Shown here: positions 23,291 through 33,060 of the stretch, piece after piece
Numbering within the stretch: the first letter of the stretch is position 1
Layout of the letters: each line of letters begins with the position of its first letter
DNA from: Membranipora membranacea
Lineage: Eukaryota > Bryozoa > Gymnolaemata > Cheilostomatida > Membraniporidae
Assembly (NCBI GenBank): GCA_914767715.1
Contig: OU612071.1
Coordinates: 9,037,493 to 9,097,492, forward strand
Direction of reading: 5' to 3'
Length of the DNA stretch: 60,000 nt
Translations under genes and position numbers: made by a program
The notes under the pieces: generated by a model
Told to the model about the DNA's origin: nothing
Databases searched by the model: none
What the model saw: the letters and a program-made list of their open reading frames with translations, nothing else

Positions 23291-23619
23291 GCAGCAAAAA
23301 CAAGTTGTCACAAAACCTTGCGCTGAGTCCATTACTAAATTGGTAGAAATCAGACTTCACATAGGACCACTGAACAATTTGAAATGTTGATAAAATGATA
23401 GCATAGCCGAACCCTAACAGTAATATATATGACGCTTTATGTTGCTGCGACAATGCGTAATGTGACCAGAGTGTTGCGCAAACAACGAGCGTGTTACTTA
23501 TAAGACAGTATACTAACCGAGGCGGTGCTATCAGCGCTTATTTGTCGTTTCATGGCTGGAGTGACCTCTATACCACCATCAGTCTCTATACCACCATCCG
23601 TCTCAACTACAGTCTGAAA

Positions 23620-25045
23620 AAGAAGAAAATTTCAATTACACAGTGATAATTTTGGAGAGTTTGTAGCTAGGATATCTTGAAGCTAAGGTATCTTATATCT
23701 AGGCTTTTTTTGGACATTTACCCCAATAACCTACGCGACAAATTCAAGCCAGAAATAAACATCGCATTGCATATTTTACATTTCATGGACACCGTTCTAT
23801 GTAAGAGTTATATATCGCTCTTGAGTAGCTATACGGTCCGGTCTAAAGTAATTTTGAAGTTGATGGAACACAGTGGTAAAGAGTTTTTAGGGATGAGGGA
23901 GGTGATACCCTCGGGCTGATTTTCATAATATCAAGCTCAATAGAATCAACTGAATATCCACCATGATATATAAGCTACAATCGAGAACCCATATTGTCTC
24001 AAGTGAAAGTGAAAGTGGTAACTTTTTTCCATATTTGCTTACATCAGGGGGTGAATGATTTACTGAACCGCCAACAAGAGCATATAAGTACAAAATAACC
24101 AAGTTGATCTTTGGACAGATAGTTGGTAAGCATATATTATATTGCTGGTGTCTGGCCTACTTACTGCATGACAAAAATATAATCTGGCTAGCAAACAAGG
24201 CTAATACAATTATTATGTTCAGGCAGCCAAAACTTCAATATGTTGGTACATAAAGCTGGTACTCAGTTCATTAAAGTCAATTTGGGCAAATCTTAGGCTA
24301 AGAAGTTGTCATCTCTTATTGTTGAAATTTGGTGGCTCATTTGCAGTATAGAGTTATCTCCCCATCTATCGATCTGTGTAAAACATTTTAGTTTCAAGCA
24401 TGTGGATAGACTGCATCACAGAGTAAAGGGATTCAGAGTAAATTTTTTAACAATAGTCAAGGAAAGAGTTTTTTACTCCTTGGTCAAGGTACCTGCAAGC
24501 TTTGCGTCAAGGGGAAAGTTATGGGAAGCTTGATGCCAAAAACTCCTTTCATCTATTTGTCACAATTATAGGGTTCTGGAGAATGAACTGAATTCAAAGT
24601 TTTTGATTACAGTAAAAAATAGAATATGCAGGCTCTCCCGTAAAAATTTCTCTTTTTACAGCCTTACTCCACAATTAGACATGAAGTTTTATGCTTAAAT
24701 TACACCTAACTATCCTAGCTAAATTGATATGGGGGGGGGGGGGGGGGGTATAGCTAGGAAGGCAGTATTGTGGCAGTTTTTACAATAGGATTAACTATCA
24801 CAATCCTTGAATGATGCTGCCACAATGTACCCTTGGTCTGTGCAATCATTGAACCTTAAATTTATCGAAAGGGCCTCATATCAAATGTATCTGCGGTCTA
24901 TCGTCTACTGGGCTTTGGTTGGCACCCAGGAGTGCTCCGACCTGCCTGCAAACAGAGAGCAACCTGGCGCAGATAATGTGGCCTGGCCACTAAGGCAACG
25001 AATAGAAACCTCACAATTCCAAAGGTAGGTCCACTACAATTTAAC
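23620..25045. other. No gene recognised; contains an 18-base G run
   Basis: Short unremarkable frames. A run of 18 G lies at 24731-24748. A direct pair near 24450-24495 (TCAAGGAAAGAGTTTTTTACTCC then TTGGTCAAGGTACC) is a local inverted feature only. Confidence 0.4.
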
Positions 25046-25049
25046 AAAG

Positions 25050-25905
25050 CTCGGACGCTGCGATTTCATTTATTATTATTAACGATAACGCTTAAGGTAA
25101 TGTCAAAGACCGATCCGAATATCAACATATCATATACCGTTGGAAAGCTGCCGAGCTACAGAAAATGAATACCTGAACAAAAACTTGATTCGATGATGTT
25201 GTGTCATTAAAGGGAGGGAATGAGGCAGAAAACGCTGTTTTTGTCAAAGCAGATGGAGGAGTCAAATAAATTGCAAGAAAGTTCAATACAGGTGGAATGG
25301 AATATGAACAAATACGATGTTCTAGTTAAGGTAATGTCAAAGACCGATCCGAATATCAACATATCATATACCGTTGGAAAGCTGCCGAGCTACTGAAAAT
25401 GAATACTTGAAAACGCTGCCAAAAAAAAGAATGCCAAAAAACAGGTATTTTTTGGGACTTTTGAGGTGTTTTTGGCCATTCTTTTGCATTAAATTCAAGA
25501 AAAACGAAGATGCAGTGAAAAAATCTGTTGGCATTGCCTGCGTGCACCATGGGTAATAAAAGCGGCTTCGTATGTGAGAACTTTCAAAAAAACTTTGTTT
25601 GGCCACAATAATGATAATTTGGACAGCACATTTGACGTTATGCAAAAATTACGAAAAATACCAGGTGTATTCGAGAGTCTACTGTTTTCGCAATATGCAA
25701 GCTAATTCCTCCATCTGCTTTGACAAAAACAGCGTTTTCTGCCTCATTTCCTCCCTTTAATGGCACAACATCATCGAGTCAAGTTTTTGTTCAGGTATTC
25801 ATTTCCAGTAGCTCGGCAGCTTTCCGACGATATATGATATGTTGATATTCGGATCGGTCATTACCTTAAGCGTTATTATTAATAATAATAACTGAAATCA
25901 CAGCG
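25050..25905. mobile_element. Long-TIR MITE, about 0.85 kb, with an extra internal copy of one arm
   Basis: 25050-25255 and 25690-25905 are reverse complements: the outer GGACGCTG(C/T)GATTTCA, a (TTA)n tract, AACGCTTAAGGTAATG, CGATCCGAATATCAACATATCATATA, and an inner segment ending near CAAAGCAGATGGAGGA. A third copy of the outer half lies in the left-arm orientation at 25326-25405. No coding capacity recognised. No target duplication could be fixed because the ends lie in or near the trinucleotide tract. Confidence 0.82.
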
Positions 25906-27490
25906 TCTGATGATCACACACAGTCTTGGCAAAGATATTGTCCTACATTTTTGCAATTCACGATGATCTCATGTCTGATGAAATCAGGATTTAAACAGAC
26001 ATAAATCAGAGAATCCGCCCTTCTAACTAAGAAAAAGAAGAAGACCAACAATCCTCTAAACTGACGGAAATTTCTGTAATAGGCGCTGCGCCACACTGAT
26101 CACGTGATATACTATTTTGTGTATATTTCTGATCGATAGAGAGTGAACTGATGTACTTAGCATGAGTACCATCAAAAGGAATTTAGTGTGACAACCAAGT
26201 TCAATTTTACTTATTAGGGATGAGTACATGTTAGGTCCTCATTCCAAATTGACTCTAACGATCAGAGATGCACATGATAATACTGTAGTCTCGGTGGCAG
26301 TGCGGTATTCCATAGTAGCCAAGTGATCACATAATTCTGATATGCTAATAACACAGTTAGAGCACTTTTCTGATTATACAGTTCGATCAATGTGTTGATA
26401 ATACAGTTTGAGCGCATTTAACTCTGCATATGCAGCAGTAAAAACCAACCACTAAGGCGACCATGAACATAATGAAGTGCAGCAATGATAATTGCGCTAA
26501 TTTCCCAATCGTTCTCAGATGTGTTGGTGTCAAGGTTGGGAGCCCAATGAATAGCTGTATGCATACGCTGTGTCACTCAAAAAATGAGCTGTTTTGATGG
26601 AAAAACACTGTGACTGGCTGACTGTGCAAATCACAATTTTATTTATCGAGTATTTATTGAGGGAACAAAATAAATTAAAAATTATCTGCACGCCTTTAAA
26701 AGAAGATAACTAAATATTTGTGCATACAAAGCAAAATAACTGAACTTTTTTTTATCATTGTCAAAATTTTGCACCAAGGGAATGAACTTGCATATCTCTG
26801 AGTTTCTAAAATAGTTCAGAGAATGTAAACTTGCAAATGCATTGCTCTAAATAAGGACTATTGTAAAAAAAAATAACTGATATTTCAGCATCTGGGGATC
26901 ACACATAGTCTTATGAGGGCTAAGATATTGTCCAACATTTTAACAGTTCAACAACTCAATGCTCTCACGTTAAAAATGGAACAAGGATGGATTTAAACAC
27001 ACATAAATCAGAGAAGACTTTGCCCTCCGAATGAAGAGAAAGAAGAAGTCCAACAATCCTCTAATCTGACAAAATTTTCTGCAATAGCTTTTGCGCCACA
27101 CTGAATTTGTGCTATACGATGCGTGTGAATCTCTGATCGATAGAGAATGAACTTATTTACTTAGCATGAGTACCATTTGGTGTGACAACCCGTGTTCAAT
27201 TTCACTAATTGGGGGCAGCTATATGTTAGGTACTCGTATTAAATTGACTCTAACGATCAGAGATACACATGACAATAATATAGTCTCAATGTCAGTGTGC
27301 AGTTTTACAACACTTTTCTTATTATAAAGTTTGATCACTTTGTTATTTTTGCGGTTTGAACACATTTAACTCTGCATATGCAGCAGTAAAAACCCACCAC
27401 TAAGGCGACCATGAACAGAACGCTAAGAAGTGCAGCGATGATGATTGCGATGATTTCCCAATTGTTTACGGATGTGTCGGTGTCAAGGTC
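25906..27490. repeat. Tandem segmental duplication of about 0.6 kb (copies about 25906-26540 and 26885-27490)
   Basis: Both copies run through the same landmarks in order: TCACACA(C/T)AGTCTT, GCTAAGATATTGTCC or CAAAGATATTGTCC, GATTTAAACA(G/C)ACATAAATCAGAGAA, TCTGATCGATAGAGA, CTTAGCATGAGTACCAT, ATTGACTCTAACGATCAGAGAT, CATTTAACTCTGCATATGCAGCAGTAAAAAC, CACTAAGGCGACCATGAACA. The second copy contains the intact membrane exon of the gene ending at 27335. The first contains only a decayed version. The spacer 26541-26884 is AT-rich and unique. Confidence 0.85.
26405..26530 (-). pseudogene. Decayed duplicate of the transmembrane exon
   Basis: On the minus strand this stretch starts like the functional exon at 27335-27622: both read an NxWExxAIIIAAL core. 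It then shifts frame after AAL because bases are missing relative to the intact copy, so the hydrophobic helix is not completed. It lies in the first copy of the tandem duplication, about 0.9 kb downstream of the intact exon. Confidence 0.7.
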
Positions 27491-28782
27491 ACAGTTCTCA
27501 GACGCTGAGCCTCGACAAGGGTCAAAGATCATGTTATTGATATCCCTCTGTGTCATTTCATCGGCCGAGTTAGATGCCCAGTCATCGATAGATCTCGGTA
27601 TGAAGTCTGCATTAATCACTGCCTGCAAAAAGAAAAGTGCTGAATTGTAATGAGCAATGAACTGAAATCTTGTTTCATACAAGTAGAATAAAGCAAAAAA
27701 CGTTTTCATTCTACAACACATACTAAAATGTTACTCATTGTTTACGCCTAGGGTATTTTAGTTTTAGGCTTAAGGTAATTGTTATCCACTTATATCCTGA
27801 TTTCACAATAAATCATCTAACCATGATCAGTTCTTGCGGCTGGGTAAACCTTGTCTGACCTGTAAAACACAAGGGCAAAGGTCACAGGTTTGACACGCGC
27901 TGCAGTCTACTACTACCCAGGTGTGATCCAACTTGGAAGCACTGAGAGCAACTTGGCACCGCATACTTCAGCAACATCTTCAAGGTAATGCACAACATTT
28001 TAATTGAATTATTCAATTTAAAATCGGCAAATTAGAGAACGGGCATCCAATTTACTATGAGGAGTTGTATCCGTGCTATGGTACATCCATTGAATTTAAT
28101 TCTCCTCGGTTATATGAGTCTATGACTATGTCTAACAAGTAGATAACAAATTTCTTTCCTGATGAGACGTCGGTAAGATCGCCTGCAGACAGAACTCGTT
28201 GTCACAGTATCGCACTTTATTGAGATTATTTCTGGAGTAACGCCACTCCAGGTTATCCTTCACCGCTTGCTATCCCCCAGTCTCCAATAAAGCAGCGACC
28301 TGATTGGCTGTGACTCTGTCTTTTTGGCACCCTAAGCCAATCAAGTTAGGACTGTGTGTTGTTCTTTGCTTGCTATCTATTCGCCAGTATAGCATATAGT
28401 GAGTGTTGTTTCCATCGACTTGGAAATGGAGAAGGCCCTCAAACTTTGTAAAGGGGTACGACTGCTGGCCGAACATGGCTTCCATCGTACCAGGGGCAAC
28501 GTTCAGCGGCGCATTCCCTATTTCACCTTTGATGATTTTATAGGCAATGTTTTCTAGCCTCCATGTGCTAAAGTTTTCAATTTTCAAGAGTAGTTTAGCC
28601 CAGCGCTTATCCGAATTGGCCTCTTTAAATAGCGCCTCTGCTGCACTTACAGAAGGCCCTATGAATGCTGCCGGTCCTAGAGACGCAACATTACGTTTTG
28701 ATATCCTGTGTACACCCGCTGACTGTACAAAAGTGCACATGAGAATTATACAGAAAGTTGTCAATACCGCTACAAAGCTCAT
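27335..28782 (-). CDS. Secreted actinoporin-like protein with putative C-terminal membrane anchor (gene model incomplete)
   Basis: Exon 1 starts with ATG at 28782 and encodes a signal peptide, a dibasic KR site shortly after it, then an amphipathic stretch. A domain follows whose pattern (IENFSTW, a Gly near the second strand, VAPGTMEA, then a GLLHFQV strand and a YMLYWRI strand) resembles the N-terminal half of actinoporins, which are membrane pore formers. The frame stays open to a stop at 28270. Whether it is spliced before that is unclear, and the aromatic lipid-binding second half is not recognised. Downstream, 27822-27859 and 27335-27622 splice in frame (phase 0). They encode an acidic segment with Cys, a roughly 24-residue hydrophobic helix, a Cys-rich juxtamembrane run and a short basic tail. 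Joining these exons to exon 1 is inference; they may belong to an alternative transcript or another gene. The actinoporin call is by pattern only. Confidence 0.5.
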
Positions 28783-28800
28783 GCTGGTTTCTTTAAAAGT

Positions 28801-28866
28801 AAAGTAGTAGTTTAGTAGTTTAGTAGTAGTAGTTTAGTAGTAGTTTAGTAGTTTAGTAGTAGAAGT
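28801..28866. repeat. (TTTAGTAG)/(TAG)n microsatellite just upstream of the 28782 start codon
   Basis: Irregular array of TTTAGTAG and TAG units beginning 19 bases upstream of the ATG, so it falls in the 5' UTR or core promoter of the actinoporin-like gene. Variable length here could affect expression (inference). Confidence 0.85.
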
Positions 28867-29491
28867 TTCCTAGTTAAGTTGTTTCGTAGTTTAGTAATAA
28901 GCTCTTCTCGGAGGACAATTCAGAACTAATGCCTACAGCAGAGTATACTGTTTGAGGGGCTGTATGATGACGCAGGTCTGAATACTTGTCTATCTAGGTT
29001 TCACCTACAGTCTAACCTCCCTACTTCCTTCCTTCCTTCCATTTCCCCTTAGACTTCTGAACAATGTGACATCATTGTTCAGTGAGCAGAATTTACCAAG
29101 AAGTTAGATGTCTTCATCAGGAAGTGGTGATAATGATGTATCAGTCAACCTTCCTGTTTATTGTAATGATAGATGTCCGTAATGTATGATGACCAGTAAA
29201 TTTGCTACCGCGCTGACGAATCTCTGTGCTATTGAACAAGACTAGACAGTTTGTAATTATTGTAGTTCTTATTGGTGACACGTATAACTAAAGTGAATCT
29301 TTTTCCAGACACATTGAGTCACTGACCAAATAGCATGAGTAATCCTCTGCACACAGAAATGATATCCAAGCTTATGAAATGTTCATTTTCATGTTAATTA
29401 ATAGGTAATGTCTTGTGTGAGTGTATTGTGATCATCAGTATATACTATTCTACTGAGTTTAAAGGGGGAAGTTGACATAAGTGTAGATTAG

Positions 29492-29759
29492 TGTTATAGT
29501 TAGTGAAAGTGGACTCACTAAATAATAGTCTGAGAACAATATCACTAGAGTCGAGATAGACTCGTATACAAATCTACAGAGGAGGATCGACCTAGGAGCA
29601 CGGAAGGAGAGAAGGAGACTATGAATGGTGACCGAGTGAAGAGAATCAAGAATAACCTAGCTAGAGATATCCGTCCTATTGTAGACCGAAGACTGTCCAT
29701 CCTTATGTCCATCGAGCACCTCTCTAAAGACCAACCACTGGTGAGTCCATCCTACAACA
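29492..29759 (+). repeat. 5' LTR of the gypsy element
   Basis: Starts TGTTATAG and ends CCTACAACA, so it keeps the canonical TG...CA. Immediately preceded by ATTAG. Short for a gypsy LTR. No clear TATA box or AATAAA was seen inside it, so promoter and polyadenylation elements are not assigned. Confidence 0.93.
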
Positions 29760-29775
29760 AGGTGTCAGAATAACA
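29760..29775 (+). promoter_or_regulatory. Probable tRNA primer-binding site
   Basis: GGTGTCAGAATAAC begins one base after the LTR. Its TGG(T)-type start (here AGG) followed by a CAGA core is the form expected of a site complementary to a tRNA 3' end. The tRNA species was not identified. Confidence 0.5.
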
Positions 29776-30084
29776 CCCACCATAACGCGATTCAGACCGG
29801 ATAGATTTGTGGAATTTTTCAGAGGGCAGACTGGCGGGAGATTTATTTATTGAATCTATAAAGACAGCGAGGTCAGATTCAAGCAAATTTGTTGATTTTG
29901 CTCGGGTCACAAAGCAAGCATCAGTCTCAGAATAAGAAAGTGGTGAGAGATTTGTTTAATCTCAGAAGCTCTCACAGAGTGCAGAAAGGAATTGTGTTAC
30001 ATTCCTAGCCAAAAGTAGTGAGAACAGTGTATAAAAGATATTCTGTAGAACAAAGTTAAACGTAGATTAGTATTATCAGCTAAA

Positions 30085-30939
30085 GTGGCTTCCAGTGAAA
30101 GTAAACAAGAAAAGTTTGTGAAGACCATTGATTTAACAGCAAGTAATTTATCTGCAAAATGGAAAATTTTCAAAGAGCAGTTTGCCATCTATAAAGTAGT
30201 AAAGGGTATTGATGCTATGACAACAGAAGATGAAAAGATTTGTCACATGTTGGTAGTCATGGGAAGTGATGCTGTTCCAGTTTATAATCAGTTTGTATTT
30301 GACGAGAGCATAACTGCTAAGAAGAAAACTCTAGCAAATGTGTTTAAGTACTTTGAACTAGTAAAGAACGTGATTTATGAAAGACTAGTGTTCAACCAAA
30401 TGGTACAAGATTCAAGCGAATCTATACACGCATTTGTGGTCCGTTTACAAATACAGAGTGAAAACTGTGAGTATGGTGTTATGAAACCAGAACTTGTCAG
30501 AGATCGTATAGTGGTAGGAGTGAGAGATTCAGAGTTAAGGAAATATGTCATTGACACAGAAAACCTAACTCTTGAGTTATGCATACAAAAGGCAAAACAG
30601 TTTATCTCACACCAATCACAAGCAGAAAAGATGGGAGAGAACATAGCCTCAAATAAAGAAGAATCCAATAACATCGACACCCTATCAACTGATAAGAGAA
30701 GACAGTCGCAGCAGAAAAATGATCTCGAGCTGAAAAGTCAATGCCAGAAATGTGGAAAATGGCTGCACTTTGGTGGAAAATGTCCAGCAGAAAACAGTAA
30801 ATGTAACAAATGTAAAAAGATAGGACATTGGGCAAAAGTATGTAAATCACTGAGAAGGTTTCAAGCAGATAAGAAAGTAGCAGAAGTCCAGGAGCGAGAA
30901 GACGAAATTCTGGACAGCTTTTACCTTGGATCTCATTGA
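30085..30939 (+). CDS. gag: gag polyprotein of the gypsy element
   Basis: Forms the capsid/nucleocapsid of the retrotransposon particle. The frame is intact over about 284 codons. It has a helical capsid-like region with a WKIFKEQF start, a retrotransposon-gag-like middle, then Gln/Lys-rich linker and two zinc knuckles: an imperfect CxKCGKW...C near 30740-30785 and CNKCKKIGHWAKVC near 30805-30845. The frame opens with GTG at 30085 directly after a TAA; GTGGCTTCC looks like a mutated ATG start, and the first in-frame ATG comes only about 44 codons later. It stops at TGA 30937-30939, followed by CTA. Beyond the inserted element at 30957, the protease lies in the same frame (the insert plus its duplicated octamer is 966 bases, a multiple of three). 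Confidence 0.88.
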   Translation: MASSESKQEKFVKTIDLTASNLSAKWKIFKEQFAIYKVVKGIDAMTTEDEKICHMLVVMGSDAVPVYNQFVFDESITAKKKTLANVFKYFELVKNVIYERLVFNQMVQDSSESIHAFVVRLQIQSENCEYGVMKPELVRDRIVVGVRDSELRKYVIDTENLTLELCIQKAKQFISHQSQAEKMGENIASNKEESNNIDTLSTDKRRQSQQKNDLELKSQCQKCGKWLHFGGKCPAENSKCNKCKKIGHWAKVCKSLRRFQADKKVAEVQEREDEILDSFYLGSH

Positions 30940-30942
30940 CTA
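30937..30942 (+). promoter_or_regulatory. UGA CUA gag-pol stop, candidate readthrough signal
   Basis: The gag stop is TGA followed by CTA, a context known to favour stop-codon readthrough. Gag and protease are in the same frame here rather than offset by -1. This fits readthrough rather than frameshifting as the way pol would be expressed. The inference rests on one copy. Confidence 0.5.
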
Positions 30943-30956
30943 TATGGTAGTACTCA

Positions 30957-31914
30957 CATACTTGCCAAGTAATCTAAATACAAAATAGGGAGATTTTATT
31001 TTGCGGCGATACTGCACCACAACGTGGTGCTTCGAGGGTGCGAAGCACCCGAGTCACCCACCTGGGGGTTTGAGGGGCGGTGTGAGCCCCCCAACGGGGT
31101 ACGGGGCGGAGCATATTTGACCCCAAATAATTTCATGTTTGTACTAGTACTAAAATATCAAACTGAGTTGAAATACACTTTAAACAATTACAATCGATCC
31201 ATGGGCCCCTCGGACTCTTACATACATGCCTTTACATTGTCAATGTCCAGTATCAAACACTCCATTGGCAAAATAGAGGCATGTAAGTCCCAGGGGCCTT
31301 TGCCTGTCAAGACAGGCTACAAATGCCAATGCAATTGCATCATCAAGATCTGAAAATGTGCTCAGTCACAGACAGTGAGATTCCAGATATGGTACTATAT
31401 TTTTGTTTGACTAACATTAAATATGTTTCAAAGTCTTTGGTCCGAGCTTTGTTAAATTGTAGTGGACCTACCTTTGGAATTGTGAGGTTTCTATTTTCCT
31501 TCACTTAAATTTAACTAGAGTAGACAGTACAAAATTAATACTAAAAAATGTGTGATCTGAAAGGAAATGAAAACTAAAGGTATGCACTTGACTAGCTACT
31601 TTGTATTGTGACCAATGACAGTCAGTGTCGTGAGTTATGAGAGGATGCTATTGGTCATTTACAATAATAGGCTGAACCTTAACAAAACAGGTAAATTTGT
31701 TAGGATTGTTTAATTTGATAATTCCTTTCAATTTTGTGTTGAAAGACCTTAACAGTAACTAGTCAACAACAACATGTGCTTGGATAACTATCAAAAAATT
31801 GCGATTGGACTGTTTTCTCTAAAATCTGGAGGAAATAGTGAGATTTACAAAAAGTGGGAGGTGGGTGTAACAATCTGGAGGGTCACGCCTAAATCGGGAG
31901 ACTTGACAAGTATG
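30957..31914. mobile_element. Non-autonomous DNA transposon (hAT-like, 958 bp) inside the gypsy element
   Basis: The ends are inverted: CATACTTGCCAAGT at 30957-30970 against ACTTGACAAGTATG at 31901-31914. Identical octamers AGTACTCA lie outside at 30949-30956 and 31915-31922. An 8-bp duplication is the hAT hallmark. No transposase is encoded. A GC-rich block at 31020-31110 contains a hairpin (GGTGCTTCG...CGAAGCACC). It separates gag from protease and preserves the frame by length. Confidence 0.85.
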
Positions 31915-32481
31915 AGTACTCATTACATAGACACGATTACAGAGACGACGAAAGCGTGGTTTATTGATGTTTTTATCAATGGGAGAGAAACTCGCTTGAA
32001 GGTTGATTCAGGCGCTGCAGTTTCGGCCATTCCTAAGCACTTAGCAGATTTGTTGAATCTGCAGCTTTGGCCAGCTGGTGAAGAGTTATTGGGAGCTGGG
32101 AATGCAAAGCTGCGTACGGTAGGGAAAGCGCAAGTAGAACTATCATACTCAGACAGAGTGTATACTGATACAGTGTATGTGATAGAAGACCTTGTCACTC
32201 CGTTACTAGGCAAACCAGCTTTGTCGGGTTTACAAGTCATAACATTTGTCGGTGAAATAGTGTCAAAGCAAGAGTGGACTACAAAGTTTCGGAAGTTATT
32301 TACAGGACTGGGATCCATGGACACCAAAGTGAAAATTGAACTCAGAGATGGTGCAACTCCTTATTGTCAGTCTATCCCCAGAAGAGTAGCGGCTGCTAGA
32401 AGAAAACCAATGCTCAAAGAACTGAGACGAATGGAGAAACTAGGGGTGATAAAGAGAGTCGAGGGCCCCACAGAGTGGTGT

Positions 32482-32914
32482 TGTCACATACACTGTATGT
32501 GACACGCCTAGGTGCATGACTCTACATGAAGTTAGGCATTGTATATTGCACTGTCATGGTTGCCATGGTCTTAATCTGATTAATTGTTATACTCTTCCGC
32601 ATTTACTTCCATTTTTTGCACATTTAATTACCATCTAAATGCGGAGGTTGGCCATCAAAATAATGACGTATCATCCCACCTGTTTCTATTTTTACGACCT
32701 ATTTATACAGGTCAGTATAAAGAACAGTGGTTTTTGCTCTGAAGATTCAGTTACAACTTGGCGTTGCAATTTATCAGTTGCCTGGGGCATTTGCCCCAGG
32801 GTGTAGTTCAGTAATAAAATCATCAAACTGCCGAAAAACTGCATTCAGTATTGTAAAGAAATCTCATATGAACTCTGCCAGCAGTGAACTGTTGTGATCT
32901 TTCTCGATCCGACA
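32482..32914. mobile_element. Solo LTR of another retrotransposon, 433 bp
   Basis: Begins TGTCACATACACTG and ends CCGACA, with TG...CA termini. Flanked by the 4-bp repeat GTGT at 32478-32481 and 32915-32918. Taking it out leaves the RT frame continuous across the site. Internal signals fit an LTR: a TATTTATA-like box near 32698-32706 followed by GTCAGTATAAAG, and AATAAA near 32813. It starts with a short hairpin (TGTCACATACA / TGTATGTGACA). The plus orientation of the transcription signals suggests the LTR reads left to right. The internal part was presumably lost by LTR-LTR recombination. Family not recognised; it is unrelated to the host element's own LTR. Confidence 0.85.
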
Positions 32915-33046
32915 GTGTGCTCCATCGATTGTGGTCCCAAAGAAAAACAACAAAATCAGACTCTGTGTAGACTTCACTAAACTAAATGAGGCAATGAAAC
33001 GATCGTATCACCCTCTTCCAGCCACGGATGAGTTGCTAGCCCAGCT

Positions 33047-33060
33047 GGGGGGGGGGGGGG
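33047..33060. repeat. G homopolymer, 14 bases, in RT
   Basis: Falls inside RT where a Leu-Gly-Gly-type turn is expected, and displaces the frame by one. Either a true indel or a length error in the assembly. Confidence 0.9.

Larger units (their letters stand above)
18766..23613 (-). pseudogene. piggyBac-type transposase gene with N-terminal exon chain, inactivated
   Basis: Exons in order on the minus strand: 23518-23613, 22306-22485, 21811-21916, 20802-20873, and a last exon from 20450 to 18766. All have GT-AG borders and start in phase 0. The early exons encode a basic segment (PKKKSK in 22306-22485, a possible nuclear signal) and two related Pro/Ser-rich exons that begin (P/A)PVPAPR. The last exon encodes a Pro-rich leader, then the PGBD core: YAQQWLDSHQP and WWxx-like helical part (20142-19770), VAVDESMLKYKGR (near 19790, first catalytic Asp), IVYTDNYYTSPEL (near 19540, second Asp), MGGVIRFDQ (near 19225) and a C-terminal Cys-rich zinc domain (18890-18800). 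Damage: frameshifts near 20170, 19770, 19690, 19550 and 19510; stops in exons 2 and 3, the latter explained by one extra C in a C-run; and the usual third Asp of GVDxxDQ is Ile. The host or element boundary (TTAA, TIRs) was not identified. Confidence 0.85.
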
